Shown: positions 9,557 through 19,750 of the stretch, in pieces
Layout of the letters: the number at the start of each line of letters is the position of its first letter
Position numbering within the stretch: the stretch's first letter is position 1
NCBI GenBank assembly: GCA_031081715.1
Contig: JAVHMA010000009.1
Location: 26,281-90,280 of the forward strand
DNA length: 64,000 bases
Direction of reading: 5' to 3'
From: Armatimonadota bacterium
GTDB lineage: Bacteria; Sysuimicrobiota; Sysuimicrobiia; Sysuimicrobiales; Humicultoraceae
Program-made: the position numbers and the translations under genes
The notes under the pieces: generated by a model
What the model saw: only the letters and a program-made list of their open reading frames with translations
What the model was told of the DNA's origin: nothing
The model's database searches: none

Positions 9557-11547
9557 GACGACTGGCGCTCCGGCGTTCCCGGCGCCAGCCCCATCGTCCC
9601 AAGCACCCGCAGGTACTCCGGGGCGTCGCGGATGTCGTCGAAGAACGGCGAGGTCCCAAGCAGCCGCAGCCACCCGTCCCGGTCGCGGCAGGCCCGGTCT
9701 AGCCAGGCCAGCGTCTGCGCGGGGTCGCCAAGCCCCTGGTGGAGGAACGCGATCCACACCGGCGACGCGTAGGCACGCCGGTAACGGTCGGCGAGGCCGG
9801 CGGCGGTCTGCACGGCCTGCTCGCGGTATCCGAGCCTGGCGCGCGCGTACCCCAGCATCGCGGTGGTCAAGACGTTCGTCCCCGGGGCAGGCTCGTCGGC
9901 CTTCTGCAGCGCGGCGAGCGCGTCGGCGTAGGCGCCGGTGAGGAGCAGGATGGTCCCGAGGTAGACATGCGCGATCCGGAACTCGGGATGCAGGGCCACG
10001 GCCTCCCGGGCCGCGACCAGGGCCTGGTCGTACCGGCGCGCGCTAAACAGGATGGCGGCCACGTTGGTGCCGATCGCCGCCGAGAGCGGGTCGAGCTCGC
10101 GGGCGCGGCCGATCTCGCCGAGCGCCTCGTCGGACCGTCCCATGGCCGACAGGTAGAGGGCGTACCAGTGGTGCGCGTTCGCGGACCCAGGGCGCAACTC
10201 GATCGCCCGGCGGAACGCCTGCTCGGCTCCTGCCCAGTCCCAGTCGTAGCTCAGCTTCACCTGCGCGAGCGATGCGTGGGCGTCACCCAGCGCCTCGTCG
10301 ATCTCCAGCGCCCGCAGCGAGGCCGCCCGGGCGGCAGGATAGATCGCGGCGGGCCGGTAGGTGCCGAAGTTGCCGAGCACGATGTAGGACTCCGCCAGCC
10401 CCACGTGGGCCGGCGCGTACTCGGGGTCGAGCGCGAGGGCCCGCCGGAACTGCTCGATCCCCGCGTTCACGCTCGCGTCGGTCCGCTGGTTCCAGAGGAA
10501 CAGCCCGCGGAGGTACGCCTGGTAGGCTTCCAGGCTGGACGTGGGCCGGCGGTCGATGCGCGCCCGCTCCTCGGGCGAGGCGCGCGCCTGCAGCGCGTCG
10601 GCGATGCGGCGCGCCACCTCGCTCTGGATCGCGAAGATATCGGCGAGCTCCCGGTCGTAGGTGTCCGCCCACAGGTGCTCGTCGGTGGCGGCGTCGATCA
10701 ACTGCACCGAGATCCGTACCGTGTTGCCGGCCTTGCGGACGCTGCCCTCCAGGATGGTGGCCACGCCCAGCTCCCGGCCGATCTCGCGGACGTTCTTCGC
10801 CGTCCGCTTGTACTGCATCGCCGACGTGCGAGAGATCACCTTGAGCCCGCGGATCTTCGACAGCTGCGCCAGGATATCGTCGGTCAGCCCATCGCTGAAG
10901 TACTCGTTCTCGGGGTCCGGACTCAGGTTGGCGAGCGGCAGGACGGCGATGGACTTCGCGGCTGGCGCGGGGGCCGGCGGCGCCTCGCCGGGGACGGACC
11001 GAGCCGGGTCGGGATCCGCCGCGGCGGGCCGGGAAGCCAGCACCACGCGATAGACCTCGACCGGTGTCCGGATGTTCTTCAGCGCGGGCTTTCCCATGGA
11101 CTCCAGCGGCAGGTCGATCTTGCCGGCCACCTGGTCGTACACCTGCTGTGAGACGCAGATGCCGCCGGGCTCGGCGACCGGCTCCAGCCGCGCCGCGATG
11201 TTCACGCCGTCCCCGTAGGCGTCGCCCTCGGTGAACACCACGTCGCCCAGGTGGATCCCGATGCGGATCAGAATCTGGTGTTCCGGCGGCGCGGCGGCGT
11301 TGCGGTCTTCGAGCGCGCGCTGGGCGTCGATCGCGCCGCGCACCGCCGCCAGCGCGCTGGCGAACTCCAGCAGGAACCCGTCGCCCGCCATGTCGATCAC
11401 CCGCCCGCCGTGCGCGGCGAAGACCGGGCGCAGGAGCCGACGGTGCTCGTCCAGGAGCTCGAGCGCGAGCTCCTCGTCCCGCTGGGTGAGCGCACTGTAG
11501 CCGACCATGTCCGTGAACATGATCGCCGCGAGCCGGCGCTCGCTCAT
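9553..11547 (-). CDS. Class III adenylate/guanylate cyclase with TolB-like and TPR domains
   Basis: A 664-residue protein. Residues 5-175 form a class III cyclase catalytic domain with metal-binding Asp13 (FTDMVG) and Asp56 (AGDG), plus the GDAYGDGVNIAARLE stretch. After a Pro/Ala-rich linker (about 180-205) comes a FlgO/TolB-like domain that starts KSIAVLPLANLS (about 205-330), then TPR repeats up to the C-terminus. No membrane helix or receiver domain is visible, so it is probably cytoplasmic and responds to a protein partner. The substrate (ATP or GTP) cannot be fixed. I chose the ATG at 11547 because it has a GGAGGG ribosome site and the cyclase domain starts right after it. The same frame stays open through the upstream ATPase gene, but that stretch is non-coding in this frame. 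Confidence 0.88.
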   Translation of the reverse strand: MSERRLAAIMFTDMVGYSALTQRDEELALELLDEHRRLLRPVFAAHGGRVIDMAGDGFLLEFASALAAVRGAIDAQRALEDRNAAAPPEHQILIRIGIHLGDVVFTEGDAYGDGVNIAARLEPVAEPGGICVSQQVYDQVAGKIDLPLESMGKPALKNIRTPVEVYRVVLASRPAAADPDPARSVPGEAPPAPAPAAKSIAVLPLANLSPDPENEYFSDGLTDDILAQLSKIRGLKVISRTSAMQYKRTAKNVREIGRELGVATILEGSVRKAGNTVRISVQLIDAATDEHLWADTYDRELADIFAIQSEVARRIADALQARASPEERARIDRRPTSSLEAYQAYLRGLFLWNQRTDASVNAGIEQFRRALALDPEYAPAHVGLAESYIVLGNFGTYRPAAIYPAARAASLRALEIDEALGDAHASLAQVKLSYDWDWAGAEQAFRRAIELRPGSANAHHWYALYLSAMGRSDEALGEIGRARELDPLSAAIGTNVAAILFSARRYDQALVAAREAVALHPEFRIAHVYLGTILLLTGAYADALAALQKADEPAPGTNVLTTAMLGYARARLGYREQAVQTAAGLADRYRRAYASPVWIAFLHQGLGDPAQTLAWLDRACRDRDGWLRLLGTSPFFDDIRDAPEYLRVLGTMGLAPGTPERQSS

Positions 11548-11586
11548 GGCCGTCCCACCCTCCCGCACGGCGCAGTCTCGAAGCAC

Positions 11587-11616
11587 GCGGCGCCGGGGCC
11601 GGGGCCCCGACGCCGC
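11587..11616 (-). terminator. GC-rich hairpin after the peptide-importer operon
   Basis: Inverted repeat with arms of about 14 bp, one mismatch and a 2-nt centre (core CGGGGCC/GGCCCCG). It lies 21 bp past the stop of the oppF-type gene and before the cyclase gene. No T-run follows on the minus strand, so it may act as an mRNA-stabilising or attenuating hairpin rather than a classic intrinsic terminator. Confidence 0.5.
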
Positions 11617-11636
11617 CTGGTCCATGGTGGTCGTCG

Positions 11637-12671
11637 CTACGCCGTCGGGGCCTTGAGCACCGCCGCCCGGCTCCGCTGGTGACGGAACGGCAGCACCTCG
11701 CACGCGACGTAGTGGCCGCCGCCCACGTCGATGAGCTGCTGGTCGTTGACCTTGCACGACTCCCGGGCGTAGAGGCACCGCGTGTGGAACCGGCACCCCT
11801 GCGGCGGGTTCACCGGGCTCGGGACGTCGCCGGGCAGAATGATCCGCTCGCGGCGCATTCCGGGGTCCGGGATCGGGACCGCCGACAGCAGCGCCTCGGT
11901 GTACGGGTGCTGCGGGTTGGCGAACAGCTCGTCGGCCGTGGCGATCTCGACGATCTTCCCCAGGTACATCACCGCGATCCGGTCGCTGATGTGCTTGACG
12001 ACCGAGAGGTCGTGGGCGATGAAGAGGTAGGTCAGCCCAAACTCCTTCTGGAGCTCCTCGAGGAGGTTGAGGACCTGCGCCTGGATCGAGACGTCGAGCG
12101 CCGAGACCGGCTCGTCGCAGATGATGAGCTTCGGGTTCACCGCGAGCGCCCGCGCGATCCCAATCCGCTGCCGCTGGCCGCCCGAGAACTCGTGCGGGTA
12201 GCGGTTCGCGTGGTAGGGCGACAGGCCCACCACCTCGAGCAGCTCCTGGACGCGGCGCACCTTCTCCTTGCCGCGCGCCAGGTTGTGGATCTCCAGCGGC
12301 TCGCCGATGATGTCGCCCACGGTCATGCGCGGGTTGAGCGAGGAGTACGGGTCCTGGAAAATGATCTGCATGTTGCGCCGCATCCGACGCAGCTCTTCCT
12401 TGTTGAGCGCGAAGATATTGCGGCCCTCGAAGTAAGCCTCGCCGGCGCTCGGCTCCATCAGGCGGAGGATCACCCGGCCCGTGGTCGTCTTGCCGCAGCC
12501 GGACTCGCCCACCAGCCCCAGCGTCTCGCCCTTCCGGATGAAGAAGGACACGTCGTCGACGGCCTTGACCGCGCCGACCTGCCGCTGGAAGATGAACCCC
12601 TTGGTGATGGGGAAGTACTTCCTGAGGTTCCGCACCTCGAGGATGACGTCGTCGCTGGTTCCAGCCGCCAC
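11637..12671 (-). CDS. Oligopeptide/dipeptide ABC importer ATPase (OppF/DppF type)
   Basis: A 344-residue ABC ATPase with Walker [10 protein letters not shown]-loop IIFQDP, signature SGGQRQR and Walker B IICDEP. The C-terminal oligopeptide-transporter extension has four Cys (around [10 protein letters not shown] and AC) that may bind an Fe-S cluster, as described for some OppD/OppF proteins. It supplies ATP hydrolysis for uptake with the neighbouring OppD-type ATPase, two permeases and two binding proteins. The GTG start lies 21 bp after the oppD-like stop. The transported substrate is probably short peptides, but it cannot be fixed from sequence. Confidence 0.95.
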   Translation of the reverse strand: MAAGTSDDVILEVRNLRKYFPITKGFIFQRQVGAVKAVDDVSFFIRKGETLGLVGESGCGKTTTGRVILRLMEPSAGEAYFEGRNIFALNKEELRRMRRNMQIIFQDPYSSLNPRMTVGDIIGEPLEIHNLARGKEKVRRVQELLEVVGLSPYHANRYPHEFSGGQRQRIGIARALAVNPKLIICDEPVSALDVSIQAQVLNLLEELQKEFGLTYLFIAHDLSVVKHISDRIAVMYLGKIVEIATADELFANPQHPYTEALLSAVPIPDPGMRRERIILPGDVPSPVNPPQGCRFHTRCLYARESCKVNDQQLIDVGGGHYVACEVLPFRHQRSRAAVLKAPTA

Positions 12672-12692
12672 CGCTCTCTCCTCCCGCGATGC

Positions 12693-13739
12693 CTACGACG
12701 TGCGTGTGGACGCCAGCAGGCCGGCCTCGGCCGCCGCCTTCTTCTCCTCCGGGGTCGCGTGCTCGCTGTACAGGTAGCACTTAGCCGTGTGGTCGGGACC
12801 GACGCTGTAGTCCGGCGGGTTCTCCTGGACGCAGATCTCCATGGCGAACGGGCACCGCGGTGCGAACGAGCAGCCGGGCGGGAGGTCGATCAGACTGGGC
12901 GGCTGTCCCTCGATGGGGATCAGCCGCTCCTTGCGCTCGTACAGCTTGGGGACCGAGTGCAGGAGCCCCCAGGTGTACGGGTGGCGCGGGTCCTGGAAGG
13001 TCCGGCGCACGTCCGCCCGCTCGACCGGCTTGCCGGCGTACATCACCACGACGTTGTCGCAGGTCTCCGCGACGACCCCCAGGTTGTGCGTAATCATGAT
13101 CATCGCCATGTGGAACTCCTGCTGGAGCTCCCGGATCAGGTCGAGGATCTGTGCCTGGATGGTCACGTCGAGCGCGGTCGTCGGCTCGTCCGCGATGAGG
13201 ATCGAGGGGTTGCACGACAGCGCCATCGCGATCATGACGCGCTGGCGCATGCCACCGGAGAACTGGTGCGGGTAGTCGCGCACGCGCTCCCGGGCCAGCG
13301 GGATCTTCACCCGCTCAAGCATCTCGATCGCGCGCTCCCAGGCCGCGCGGCGATCGAGCTTCTGGTGGAGGATCACGGCCTCGGCGATCTGCTCCCCGAT
13401 GGTGAGCACCGGATTGAGGGAGGTCATCGGCTCCTGGAAGATCATGGCGATCCGGTTGCCCCGGATGTGCCGCATCTCCTCGTCGCTGAGCCGCAGGAGG
13501 TCCTTGCCCTCGAACAGGATCTGGCCGTCGACCGTCTTGCCGGGCGGGCTGGGGATGAGCCGCATGATGGAGAGCGCGTGCACGCTCTTGCCGCAGCCGG
13601 ACTCGCCCACGATGCCCAGGGTCTCCCCCTTGGCCAGGTCGTAGGACAGACCGTCCACGGCCCTGACGACGCCCTCGTCGGTGTAGAAGTACGTCTTGAG
13701 GTTCCGCACGGACAGCAGCGGCTCAGCCACGCGCCTCAC
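12693..13739 (-). CDS. Oligopeptide/dipeptide ABC importer ATPase (OppD/DppD type)
   Basis: A 348-residue ABC ATPase with Walker [10 protein letters not shown]-loop [11 protein letters not shown], signature SGGMRQR and Walker B ILIADEP. It has the C-terminal oligopeptide-transporter domain with the Cys-rich stretch CSFAPRC...C...C. It forms the ATPase heterodimer with the following gene. A 61-bp gap separates it from the upstream binding-protein gene. These two ATPases are the only Opp-type ATPases in the window, although there are three permease pairs, so sharing between transporters is possible. Confidence 0.95.
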   Translation of the reverse strand: MRRVAEPLLSVRNLKTYFYTDEGVVRAVDGLSYDLAKGETLGIVGESGCGKSVHALSIMRLIPSPPGKTVDGQILFEGKDLLRLSDEEMRHIRGNRIAMIFQEPMTSLNPVLTIGEQIAEAVILHQKLDRRAAWERAIEMLERVKIPLARERVRDYPHQFSGGMRQRVMIAMALSCNPSILIADEPTTALDVTIQAQILDLIRELQQEFHMAMIMITHNLGVVAETCDNVVVMYAGKPVERADVRRTFQDPRHPYTWGLLHSVPKLYERKERLIPIEGQPPSLIDLPPGCSFAPRCPFAMEICVQENPPDYSVGPDHTAKCYLYSEHATPEEKKAAAEAGLLASTRTS

Positions 13740-13800
13740 CCTCCTGAGTTGCCCCTGAAGTTCTCCACGCCCCCCATGAATCCTGCGCTGGCCCGCACCC

Positions 13801-15480
13801 CTACTGCTCCCCCCATCGCCACTCCCACGCGTTCCAGGGGAGGTAGTACGTCCCCAGGCCCACCGGCTTGACGTTGCGCAGCGCCTTGGGGAAGGTGGTC
13901 AGGTCCAGCCGGAAGTACAGCGGCAGGCTGGGCAGCTCCTCCGCGAAGATCTCCTGCTGGCGGCGGAAGAGGGCGATCCGCTTCTGCTCGTCCAGCTCGG
14001 AGATGAGCTGGTCCCACACCTGGTCGTTCTCCTGGTGCCGCCACCCGACCCGGTTGTTGCCCTCCCAGTTGGTGCCCGGCGTGGGGATCTGGCTGCTGTG
14101 GAAGCGATCGAACGGGATGGACTCCGGGGTGAACAGCGAGGCGTACATCGCCATGTGGGTGAACTGGCGCCGCGGCACCATCGTGCCGAAGAAGACGCTG
14201 GCGGGCCGGTTGTCGATCCGCACGTCGATGCCGACCTGGCGGAGCTGCTCGCGGATGATCTGCTGGATCTGCTCCCGGACGGAGTTCCCCGCGGTCGTCG
14301 AGATCGCCATCTCCACCCGCCGCCCGCCGCTGTCGCGCAGGATGCCGTCCGGCCCGGGCCGGAACCCGGCCTCGGCCAGCAGCGCGCGGGCGCGGGCCAG
14401 GTCGGTATCGTACTTCTTGATGTTCGGGTGCGCGGCGGGATGTCCGGGCGCCAGCCACGAGTGCGCCACCGGCTGCCGCCCGCCCGAGCACGACACCTCG
14501 GCCAGGGCCTTCCGGTCGAGCGCGTGGGCGATGGCCTGCCGGACCCGCTTGTCGCGCAGCCACGGGTCGTCCAGGTTGAAGTCGATCCGCTCCCAGACCA
14601 TGGCTTCGCGGTAGTGGGCGTTCGCCCGCGGGTTCCGCTGGGCGATCTGCTCCATCTGGAGACAGTTGAAGTTGTTGATCTCGGTCGCGTCCACGGTGCC
14701 GGCCGCGGCGTTCGTCTGCAGCACCACGCTGTCGAGGATGAACCGCACGGTGATGCGCTTGACCGCCGGCGCGCCCAGCGGCCACTTGTCGTAGGCCTCG
14801 AAGGTCATGTGGCTGCCCCGCACCCACTCGGTCATGCGATAGGGGCCATTCGCCACCGGCAGCCGCCAGTACGGGTGCGCCCGGAGCTGTTCGGGATTAC
14901 TCAGGTAGGGCCGCTCAAGGATGTGCCGGGGCAGCGCGTAGGCGTTCCCGAAGGGCTCGCTGCCGGCGAACGGCCACAGCTCGTTCCACTGGACGACCAT
15001 CGTGTACGGGTCGTTGACGTTCGGCACCAGGATATTGTCGATCTTGTTCACCATGAACCGCCCGCCCGCCGGCGGCGGCGCCTGGGGGTTCCGGAACATC
15101 GCGTAGGTGAACCGCCAGTCCAGCGCGGTGACCGGCCGGCCGTCGTGCCAGGTGAAGCCACGCCGCAGGCGCCAGGTGACCCGCATCTTCTTGTTGGGCA
15201 GGACCTCCCAGTCGCCGTCCTTGAGCGTGGGCAGCTTCTCCACCATGAGCGGCTGACGCTGCCACTTGTCGTTGAAGGGCGCCACGTAGCCCCAGAGCAT
15301 GTTGTGGATGACGCCGGCCGCCGCCATGATGGTGAACGGCCCCAGCAGGTCGGGCTCCTGCGCCATGGCCAGCGTGACCGCGTCCCGCCGCTGCGCGGAC
15401 GCCACCGGGGCCGCCGCGGGCAGCGCGAGCGCGACCATCAGCGCGATCAGGACGGCCCTTAAACTCCAGCGTGTCCTCAT
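13801..15480 (-). CDS. Peptide ABC transporter substrate-binding protein (SBP family 5)
   Basis: A 559-residue extracytoplasmic binding protein with a classic signal peptide (cleavage near ASAQ, about residue 29) and no lipobox, so it is probably soluble in the periplasm. Family features include the [13 protein letters not shown] segment near residue 110 and the repeated [10 protein letters not shown] helix. It is a close paralogue of the binding protein at 17484-19169; both share a [10 protein letters not shown] motif. It sits between the permease genes and the ATPase genes, so this importer carries two receptors. The ATG has a GGAGGG ribosome site. Unlike the three other binding-protein genes here, no strong hairpin follows it. 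Confidence 0.93.
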   Translation of the reverse strand: MRTRWSLRAVLIALMVALALPAAAPVASAQRRDAVTLAMAQEPDLLGPFTIMAAAGVIHNMLWGYVAPFNDKWQRQPLMVEKLPTLKDGDWEVLPNKKMRVTWRLRRGFTWHDGRPVTALDWRFTYAMFRNPQAPPPAGGRFMVNKIDNILVPNVNDPYTMVVQWNELWPFAGSEPFGNAYALPRHILERPYLSNPEQLRAHPYWRLPVANGPYRMTEWVRGSHMTFEAYDKWPLGAPAVKRITVRFILDSVVLQTNAAAGTVDATEINNFNCLQMEQIAQRNPRANAHYREAMVWERIDFNLDDPWLRDKRVRQAIAHALDRKALAEVSCSGGRQPVAHSWLAPGHPAAHPNIKKYDTDLARARALLAEAGFRPGPDGILRDSGGRRVEMAISTTAGNSVREQIQQIIREQLRQVGIDVRIDNRPASVFFGTMVPRRQFTHMAMYASLFTPESIPFDRFHSSQIPTPGTNWEGNNRVGWRHQENDQVWDQLISELDEQKRIALFRRQQEIFAEELPSLPLYFRLDLTTFPKALRNVKPVGLGTYYLPWNAWEWRWGEQ

Positions 15481-15502
15481 GGTCCCTCCACCCCCGTAAC
15501 AG

Positions 15503-16429
15503 CTAGGTCTTCAGGCGCGGGTCGAGCGCGTCACGCAGCCCGTCCCCGAGGAAGTTGAACGACAGAACGGTGATGAAGATGCACAGGCCCGGGAAGATCG
15601 CCAGCCAGGACGCCTTGAGCAGGTACTCCTGCGCCCGCTGGAGCATGTTGCCCCACGACGGGATCGGCGGCTGGATCCCCAGCCCCAGGTAGGAGAGCGC
15701 CGACTCGATCAGGATGGCATTGCCGACCACCAGCGTCGAGGCGACGATCACCGGCGCCAACGCGTTGGGAATCAGGTGGCGGAAGATGATCCGCCCCTCG
15801 GAGGCGCCCATCGCCCGGCCCGCCTCCACGAAGTCCTGGCTCTTGAGCGAGAGGATCTGGCCGCGCACCAACCGGGCCACGGTCGTCCAGCCGAAGACCG
15901 ACAGCACGAACACGATGCGGCCGACCCCGCCGCCGGGGACGAGGGCGGCCAGGATCAGGTACAGCGGAAGGGTCGGCACGGAGATCAGGATGTCCACCAG
16001 CCGCATGAGCACGCTGTCCACCCACCCGCCGTAGAAGCCCGCGAGCGCCCCGACCAGCGACCCGATGATCGAGATGGTCACCGCGGTCACATAGCCGACG
16101 ACCAGCGAGATCCGGCCCGCGTACATGATCCGCGTGAGCACGTCGCGGCCGAGCTCGTCGGTGCCGAAGAGGTTGCCGGTCAGGGCGGGCTGCTGCCACC
16201 GCCGCTGGAGGTCGATCTGCGTGAAGGGGTGCGGGGCGATCCACGGCGCGAGCAGCGCCGTGGCGGTGAGCGCCAGCGCCACGCCGGCGCCGATGAGCGC
16301 GAGGCGGTGCCGGAGGAACCGCCGGCGGGCGATCTGCCAGTACGACTGCCCGACCGCGACCCCGGCCGCCTCCCGGCGCCGGCGCTCCAGCTCGAGCGCG
16401 ATCTGCCGCGGGGTTGCCGCCCGTGCCAT
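15503..16429 (-). CDS. Peptide ABC transporter permease (OppC/DppC type)
   Basis: A 308-residue inner-membrane protein with a cytoplasmic N-terminus, a first membrane helix at about residues 40-62 and about five more. The EAA loop that contacts the ATPases reads EAGRAMGASEGRIIFRHLIPN. FGTDELGRDVLTR and the C-terminal DGLRDALDPRLK motif are typical of OppC/DppC. It pairs with the OppB-type permease, whose stop lies 22 bp upstream of this start. A binding-protein gene follows, 22 bp downstream. Confidence 0.95.
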   Translation of the reverse strand: MARAATPRQIALELERRRREAAGVAVGQSYWQIARRRFLRHRLALIGAGVALALTATALLAPWIAPHPFTQIDLQRRWQQPALTGNLFGTDELGRDVLTRIMYAGRISLVVGYVTAVTISIIGSLVGALAGFYGGWVDSVLMRLVDILISVPTLPLYLILAALVPGGGVGRIVFVLSVFGWTTVARLVRGQILSLKSQDFVEAGRAMGASEGRIIFRHLIPNALAPVIVASTLVVGNAILIESALSYLGLGIQPPIPSWGNMLQRAQEYLLKASWLAIFPGLCIFITVLSFNFLGDGLRDALDPRLKT

Positions 16430-16451
16430 CTGCCGCCCTCCTCGGCCCGCC

Positions 16452-17417
16452 CTACTCGTACCGGATGCGGGGGTCCACCATCGCGTATGCCACGTCCGCG
16501 AACAGGTTGAACAGGACCGTCATGAGCGCGACGAACAACAGCACCGCCATCGCCACGTTGTAGTCGTGGCCCAGCACCGCCTGGAACAACAAGAGGCCCA
16601 TGCCCGGCCACGAGAACACGGTCTCGGTGAGGACGGCGCCGTTGAGAATGCCGGGGATGGACAGCGCCACCAGGGTGATGATGGGAATCAGCGCGTTGCG
16701 CAGCGCGTGTTTGTTGATGACGACCTTCTCGCTGTTCCCCTTGGCCCGGGCGGTGCGCACGTAGTCCTGGCGGATGACCTCGAGCATGCTGCTCCGCATG
16801 TACCGGGTCCAGGCCGCCATCCCGCTCGTGGCCAGCACCGCCACCGGAAGAACCATGTGCCACAGCCGGTTCCAGAACATGGGCCACCCTGGCTCGACGC
16901 CCGGGGTCATCATGCCCCCGGCCGGGAACCACGGCAGCCACACCGCGAAGACCAAAATGAAGACGATCCCCTGCCAGAAGACCGGCATGGCGAGCCCGGC
17001 GAACGCGAGCACGGTGACGGTGTAGTCGACGACCGAGTACTGGTGCAGCGCCGAGTAGATCCCGATGGCCACCCCCGCGATGAAGGCCAGGAAGACGGAG
17101 GTGGCCAGCAGCGCCAGCGTGTTGCGCAGCCGCTCCCCCATCAGGCCGATGACCGGCGTGCCGTACGTGCGGGAGTAGCCCAGGTCGCCGTGCAGCACCG
17201 AGCGGGCCCACTTGAAGTAGCGGATATAGATCGGGTCGTCCAGGCCGTAGTACGCCCGCAGCGCGGCCACGTCCTCGGGCTTGATGTCCGGGGTGCTGGC
17301 CGCGATGAGCTCCACGGGGTCGCCCGGCGTGAGGACCAGCAGCGCGAACAGCAGCACCGACAGGCCCACCAGGATGATGACCCCGTGCACCGCCCGCCGG
17401 GCCACGAAGCGCAGCAT
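16452..17417 (-). CDS. Peptide ABC transporter permease (OppB/DppB type)
   Basis: A 321-residue inner-membrane protein with the DppB/OppB signatures: a first helix starting near residue 10, the LTPGDPVE segment, TRYMRSSMLEVIRQDYVRTARAKG leading into the EAA-type loop, and a C-terminal DPRIRYE. It forms the membrane channel with the OppC-type protein encoded next. The upstream neighbour is a binding-protein gene, separated by a perfect GC hairpin that may lower permease expression relative to the receptor. Confidence 0.95.
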   Translation of the reverse strand: MLRFVARRAVHGVIILVGLSVLLFALLVLTPGDPVELIAASTPDIKPEDVAALRAYYGLDDPIYIRYFKWARSVLHGDLGYSRTYGTPVIGLMGERLRNTLALLATSVFLAFIAGVAIGIYSALHQYSVVDYTVTVLAFAGLAMPVFWQGIVFILVFAVWLPWFPAGGMMTPGVEPGWPMFWNRLWHMVLPVAVLATSGMAAWTRYMRSSMLEVIRQDYVRTARAKGNSEKVVINKHALRNALIPIITLVALSIPGILNGAVLTETVFSWPGMGLLLFQAVLGHDYNVAMAVLLFVALMTVLFNLFADVAYAMVDPRIRYE

Positions 17418-17432
17418 CGCCGTCCTCCGAGG

Positions 17433-17460
17433 AGGGGGGTGAGGCGCACCTCACCCCCCT
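17433..17460 (-). terminator. Perfect intercistronic hairpin between binding protein and permease
   Basis: A perfect 12-bp inverted repeat (arms AGGGGGGTGAGG and its complement) with a 4-nt CGCA loop, in the 66-bp gap between the binding-protein stop at 17484 and the permease start at 17417. No T-run is present. Its place suggests mRNA 3'-end protection of the receptor message or partial termination. Two other operons in this window have an equivalent hairpin. Confidence 0.65.
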
Positions 17461-17483
17461 GCCGTTTCGCGTCGTGCGTCAGG

Positions 17484-19169
17484 CTACTGCTGCCAGGCCC
17501 ACTCGTGCGAGTTCCAGTTCACGTACGTGCCGGCCAGGCCCGTCGGCTTGACGTTCGTGAGCCGCTTGTGGTTCGTCGTCAGGTGCAGCCGGAAGTACAG
17601 CGGGATGGACGGCAGCTCCTCCGCCCAGATCTCCTGCTGCCGCTTCAGCATCTGCACGCGCTTGGCGGTGTCGATCTCGGTCTCGATCTGGCTCAGGAGC
17701 TGGTCGTTCTCGGCGTTGCGGAAGCCGGGATAGTTCTGGCCCTCCCAGTTGTTGGCCTGGCTCGGGATCTGGTCCGACTTCCACAGGGTGTTCCCGAGCG
17801 AGAGCGGGGTCATCAGCCAGGCGTACATGACCAGGTGCGGGAACTGCCGCCGCGCGGTCACCTGGCCGAACAGCACGCTGGCCGGCCGGTTGTCGATGCG
17901 CAGGTCGATCCCGACCGCCCGGAGCTGCTCCTTCATGACCTGCTGGACTTGCTCACGGAGCGCGTTGCCGGCGGTCGTCATGATGGTGATCTCGAACCGG
18001 CGGCCCTGCCGGTCGCGCAGGAACTGGTCGGGGCCCATGGTGAAGCCGGCCTCGGCGAGCAGCGCGCGCGCCCGGGCCAGGTCGAAGGCGTACTTCTTGA
18101 CGTCTTTGTTGTAGCCCTCATGCCGCTCCGGCAGCCAGGTGTGCGCCACGGGCTGGCGGCCGCCCGAGCACGACAGCTCCGCGATGGCCTCGCGGTTCAG
18201 CGCGTGGGCGATCGCCTGCCGTACCCGCTTGTCGCGCAGCCACTCGTGGTCCAGGTTGATGTCGACGTGCTCCCAGATCAGGGCCGGGGTGTAGTTGCCC
18301 TGCACCTGCGGGTTGCGGCGCTCGATCTCGTTGAGGGCCGCACAGTCGGTGATGTTGTTGATCTCGGTGACGTCCACCTGGCCGGCGATCGCGTTCGCCT
18401 GGAGCACGGTGCTGTCCAGGATGAACCGCCACGTCTGGCGCCGGATCTTCGGCGGGCCGCCCAACGCCTGCGGGAACCGGTCGTAGGCCTCCACGGTGAT
18501 GTGGCTACCGGCCACCCACTCGACCATCTTGTACGGGCCGTTCAGCACGGGCATCCGGTTCATCCGGTGCGCCTTCAGCGCCGACGGGTCGCGCAGGTAG
18601 TCGCGCTCCATCAGGTGGCGCGGGTAGACCCAGTCCGACCCGTGCGGACTGACGTTGGCGAACGGGTAGCGCTCGTTCCACTGGACCACCAGCGTGTAGG
18701 GGTCCTGCGGGTTCGGCACCACCACGTTGTCCACCTTGCGCAGCACGGTGCGGCTCACCGTGGGGCTGCGCGGGTTGCGCAGCATGAGGTACGACCACGA
18801 GGCGTCCAGCGCGGTGTAGGGCCGGCCGTCGTGCCAGGTGACGTCGCGGCGGAACCGCCAGGTCACCCGCATCTTCCCGCCGGGCAGGAGCTCCCAATCG
18901 CCGTCCTTCAGGGTCGGGATCTTGAGCACCGTGCGCGGATAGAGCTGCCACTTGTCGTTGTACTCGACCGGGGCGACGTAGATGGAGTTGTTCACCGCCC
19001 GGCCGGCGGCCATGGAGTGGAACGCCATCAGGAGTCCGTCCGGCTCCTGGGCCATACCCACCACGACGATCTCGCGGCCGCGCTGAGCCTGGGCCGCGCC
19101 GACGTTGACCCCCAGCGCGACCACGGCGATCAGCGCGAAGATCAGGAGCGCGCGAACGCGCTTGACCAT
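17484..19169 (-). CDS. Peptide ABC transporter substrate-binding protein (SBP family 5)
   Basis: A 561-residue binding protein with a signal peptide (basic MVKRVR start, cleavage near AQAQ at about residue 30) and no lipobox. Conserved segments include TWHDGRPYTALDASW and [16 protein letters not shown], shared with the paralogue at 13801-15480. It is the first gene of the transporter cluster with both permeases and both ATPases, so it is probably the main receptor. The start is preceded by an unusually long GGAGGAGGAGGT ribosome-binding run, consistent with high expression. A small HTH gene lies upstream. Confidence 0.93.
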   Translation of the reverse strand: MVKRVRALLIFALIAVVALGVNVGAAQAQRGREIVVVGMAQEPDGLLMAFHSMAAGRAVNNSIYVAPVEYNDKWQLYPRTVLKIPTLKDGDWELLPGGKMRVTWRFRRDVTWHDGRPYTALDASWSYLMLRNPRSPTVSRTVLRKVDNVVVPNPQDPYTLVVQWNERYPFANVSPHGSDWVYPRHLMERDYLRDPSALKAHRMNRMPVLNGPYKMVEWVAGSHITVEAYDRFPQALGGPPKIRRQTWRFILDSTVLQANAIAGQVDVTEINNITDCAALNEIERRNPQVQGNYTPALIWEHVDINLDHEWLRDKRVRQAIAHALNREAIAELSCSGGRQPVAHTWLPERHEGYNKDVKKYAFDLARARALLAEAGFTMGPDQFLRDRQGRRFEITIMTTAGNALREQVQQVMKEQLRAVGIDLRIDNRPASVLFGQVTARRQFPHLVMYAWLMTPLSLGNTLWKSDQIPSQANNWEGQNYPGFRNAENDQLLSQIETEIDTAKRVQMLKRQQEIWAEELPSIPLYFRLHLTTNHKRLTNVKPTGLAGTYVNWNSHEWAWQQ

Positions 19170-19311
19170 AGGGATACCTCCTCCTCCTCTTCCTCGTCGT
19201 GACGAATCGTGCTCGCTCCGGCGCTACGCATCTCGCGAGCGCCGTCAAACCATGGACAGCTTCGGTCGGGACCGGTCCTCCCCTGCGCCCACCTCCCCGG
19301 TGGCCTGATGG

Positions 19312-19713
19312 TCAATGGACGCCCCGCAGCACCCACTCGATGACGTCGCTCGTGTGCAGGCCGATCGCCTCGGTGAGGGCCTCCCGCTCGCGTCGGCGCT
19401 CGCGCCACGGGGGCCCCACGTGGACCTCGCGCTCGCTGGCGACGCGCGGCCGGATAGAGCGGACGCGCTCGCCGGGCGGCGGCGCGGCGGGACGAGACCG
19501 AGACTCGGCGCCCCCACCCACCCTCTGTGACTCGAGGAACCGGTCGACGTCGGATTTGAGCACGCGGTAAAGCTTGCCGAGGCGGGAGGCGGGAATGCGG
19601 CCTTCGCGAATGTAGCGGTAGACCGTCAGCCGGTTCAGCTGAAGGTAGGCCGCGACCTGCTCGACCGTCAGCACAGTGTCGGTCTGATCTCGACCGCCAG
19701 CCCTGTCTGCCAT
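19312..19713 (-). CDS. Excisionase-family helix-turn-helix DNA-binding protein
   Basis: A 133-residue protein. Residues 14-62 form a MerR/excisionase-type winged HTH: VLTVEQVAAYLQLNRLTVYRYIREGRIPASRLGKLYR, ending DVDRFLE. The rest is a Pro/Arg-rich linker and a basic C-terminal helix (about 92-133) that I do not recognise. No integrase or other phage gene is nearby, so it is more likely a local regulator than a phage excisionase. It lies between the peptide-importer operon downstream and a glycosyltransferase gene upstream. Two palindromic octamers sit just upstream of its start (19751-19768), which suggests autoregulation. Confidence 0.8.
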   Translation of the reverse strand: MADRAGGRDQTDTVLTVEQVAAYLQLNRLTVYRYIREGRIPASRLGKLYRVLKSDVDRFLESQRVGGGAESRSRPAAPPPGERVRSIRPRVASEREVHVGPPWRERRREREALTEAIGLHTSDVIEWVLRGVH

Positions 19714-19750
19714 ATCTGCCTCGAGGGCCTGATAAATCCGAGTGGTGTAT

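Noticed and set aside
9553..12780. A 1075-residue reading of the cyclase extending upstream through the ATPase gene
   Set aside because: The extra N-terminal part is the out-of-frame translation of the ATPase gene. The cyclase domain begins at the ATG at 11547, which has a ribosome site.
16125..19202. A 1025-codon plus-strand reading frame opposite the peptide importer
   Set aside because: It is antisense to three well-supported transporter genes, has skewed composition and has no plausible start context.
19220..19243. A bulged hairpin (GGCGCT ... AGCGCC) between the HTH gene and the first binding-protein gene
   Set aside because: It has no T-run, and its stem overlaps a weak TTGACG -35-like sequence. 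I could not decide between terminator, operator and chance, so it is not listed as a feature.
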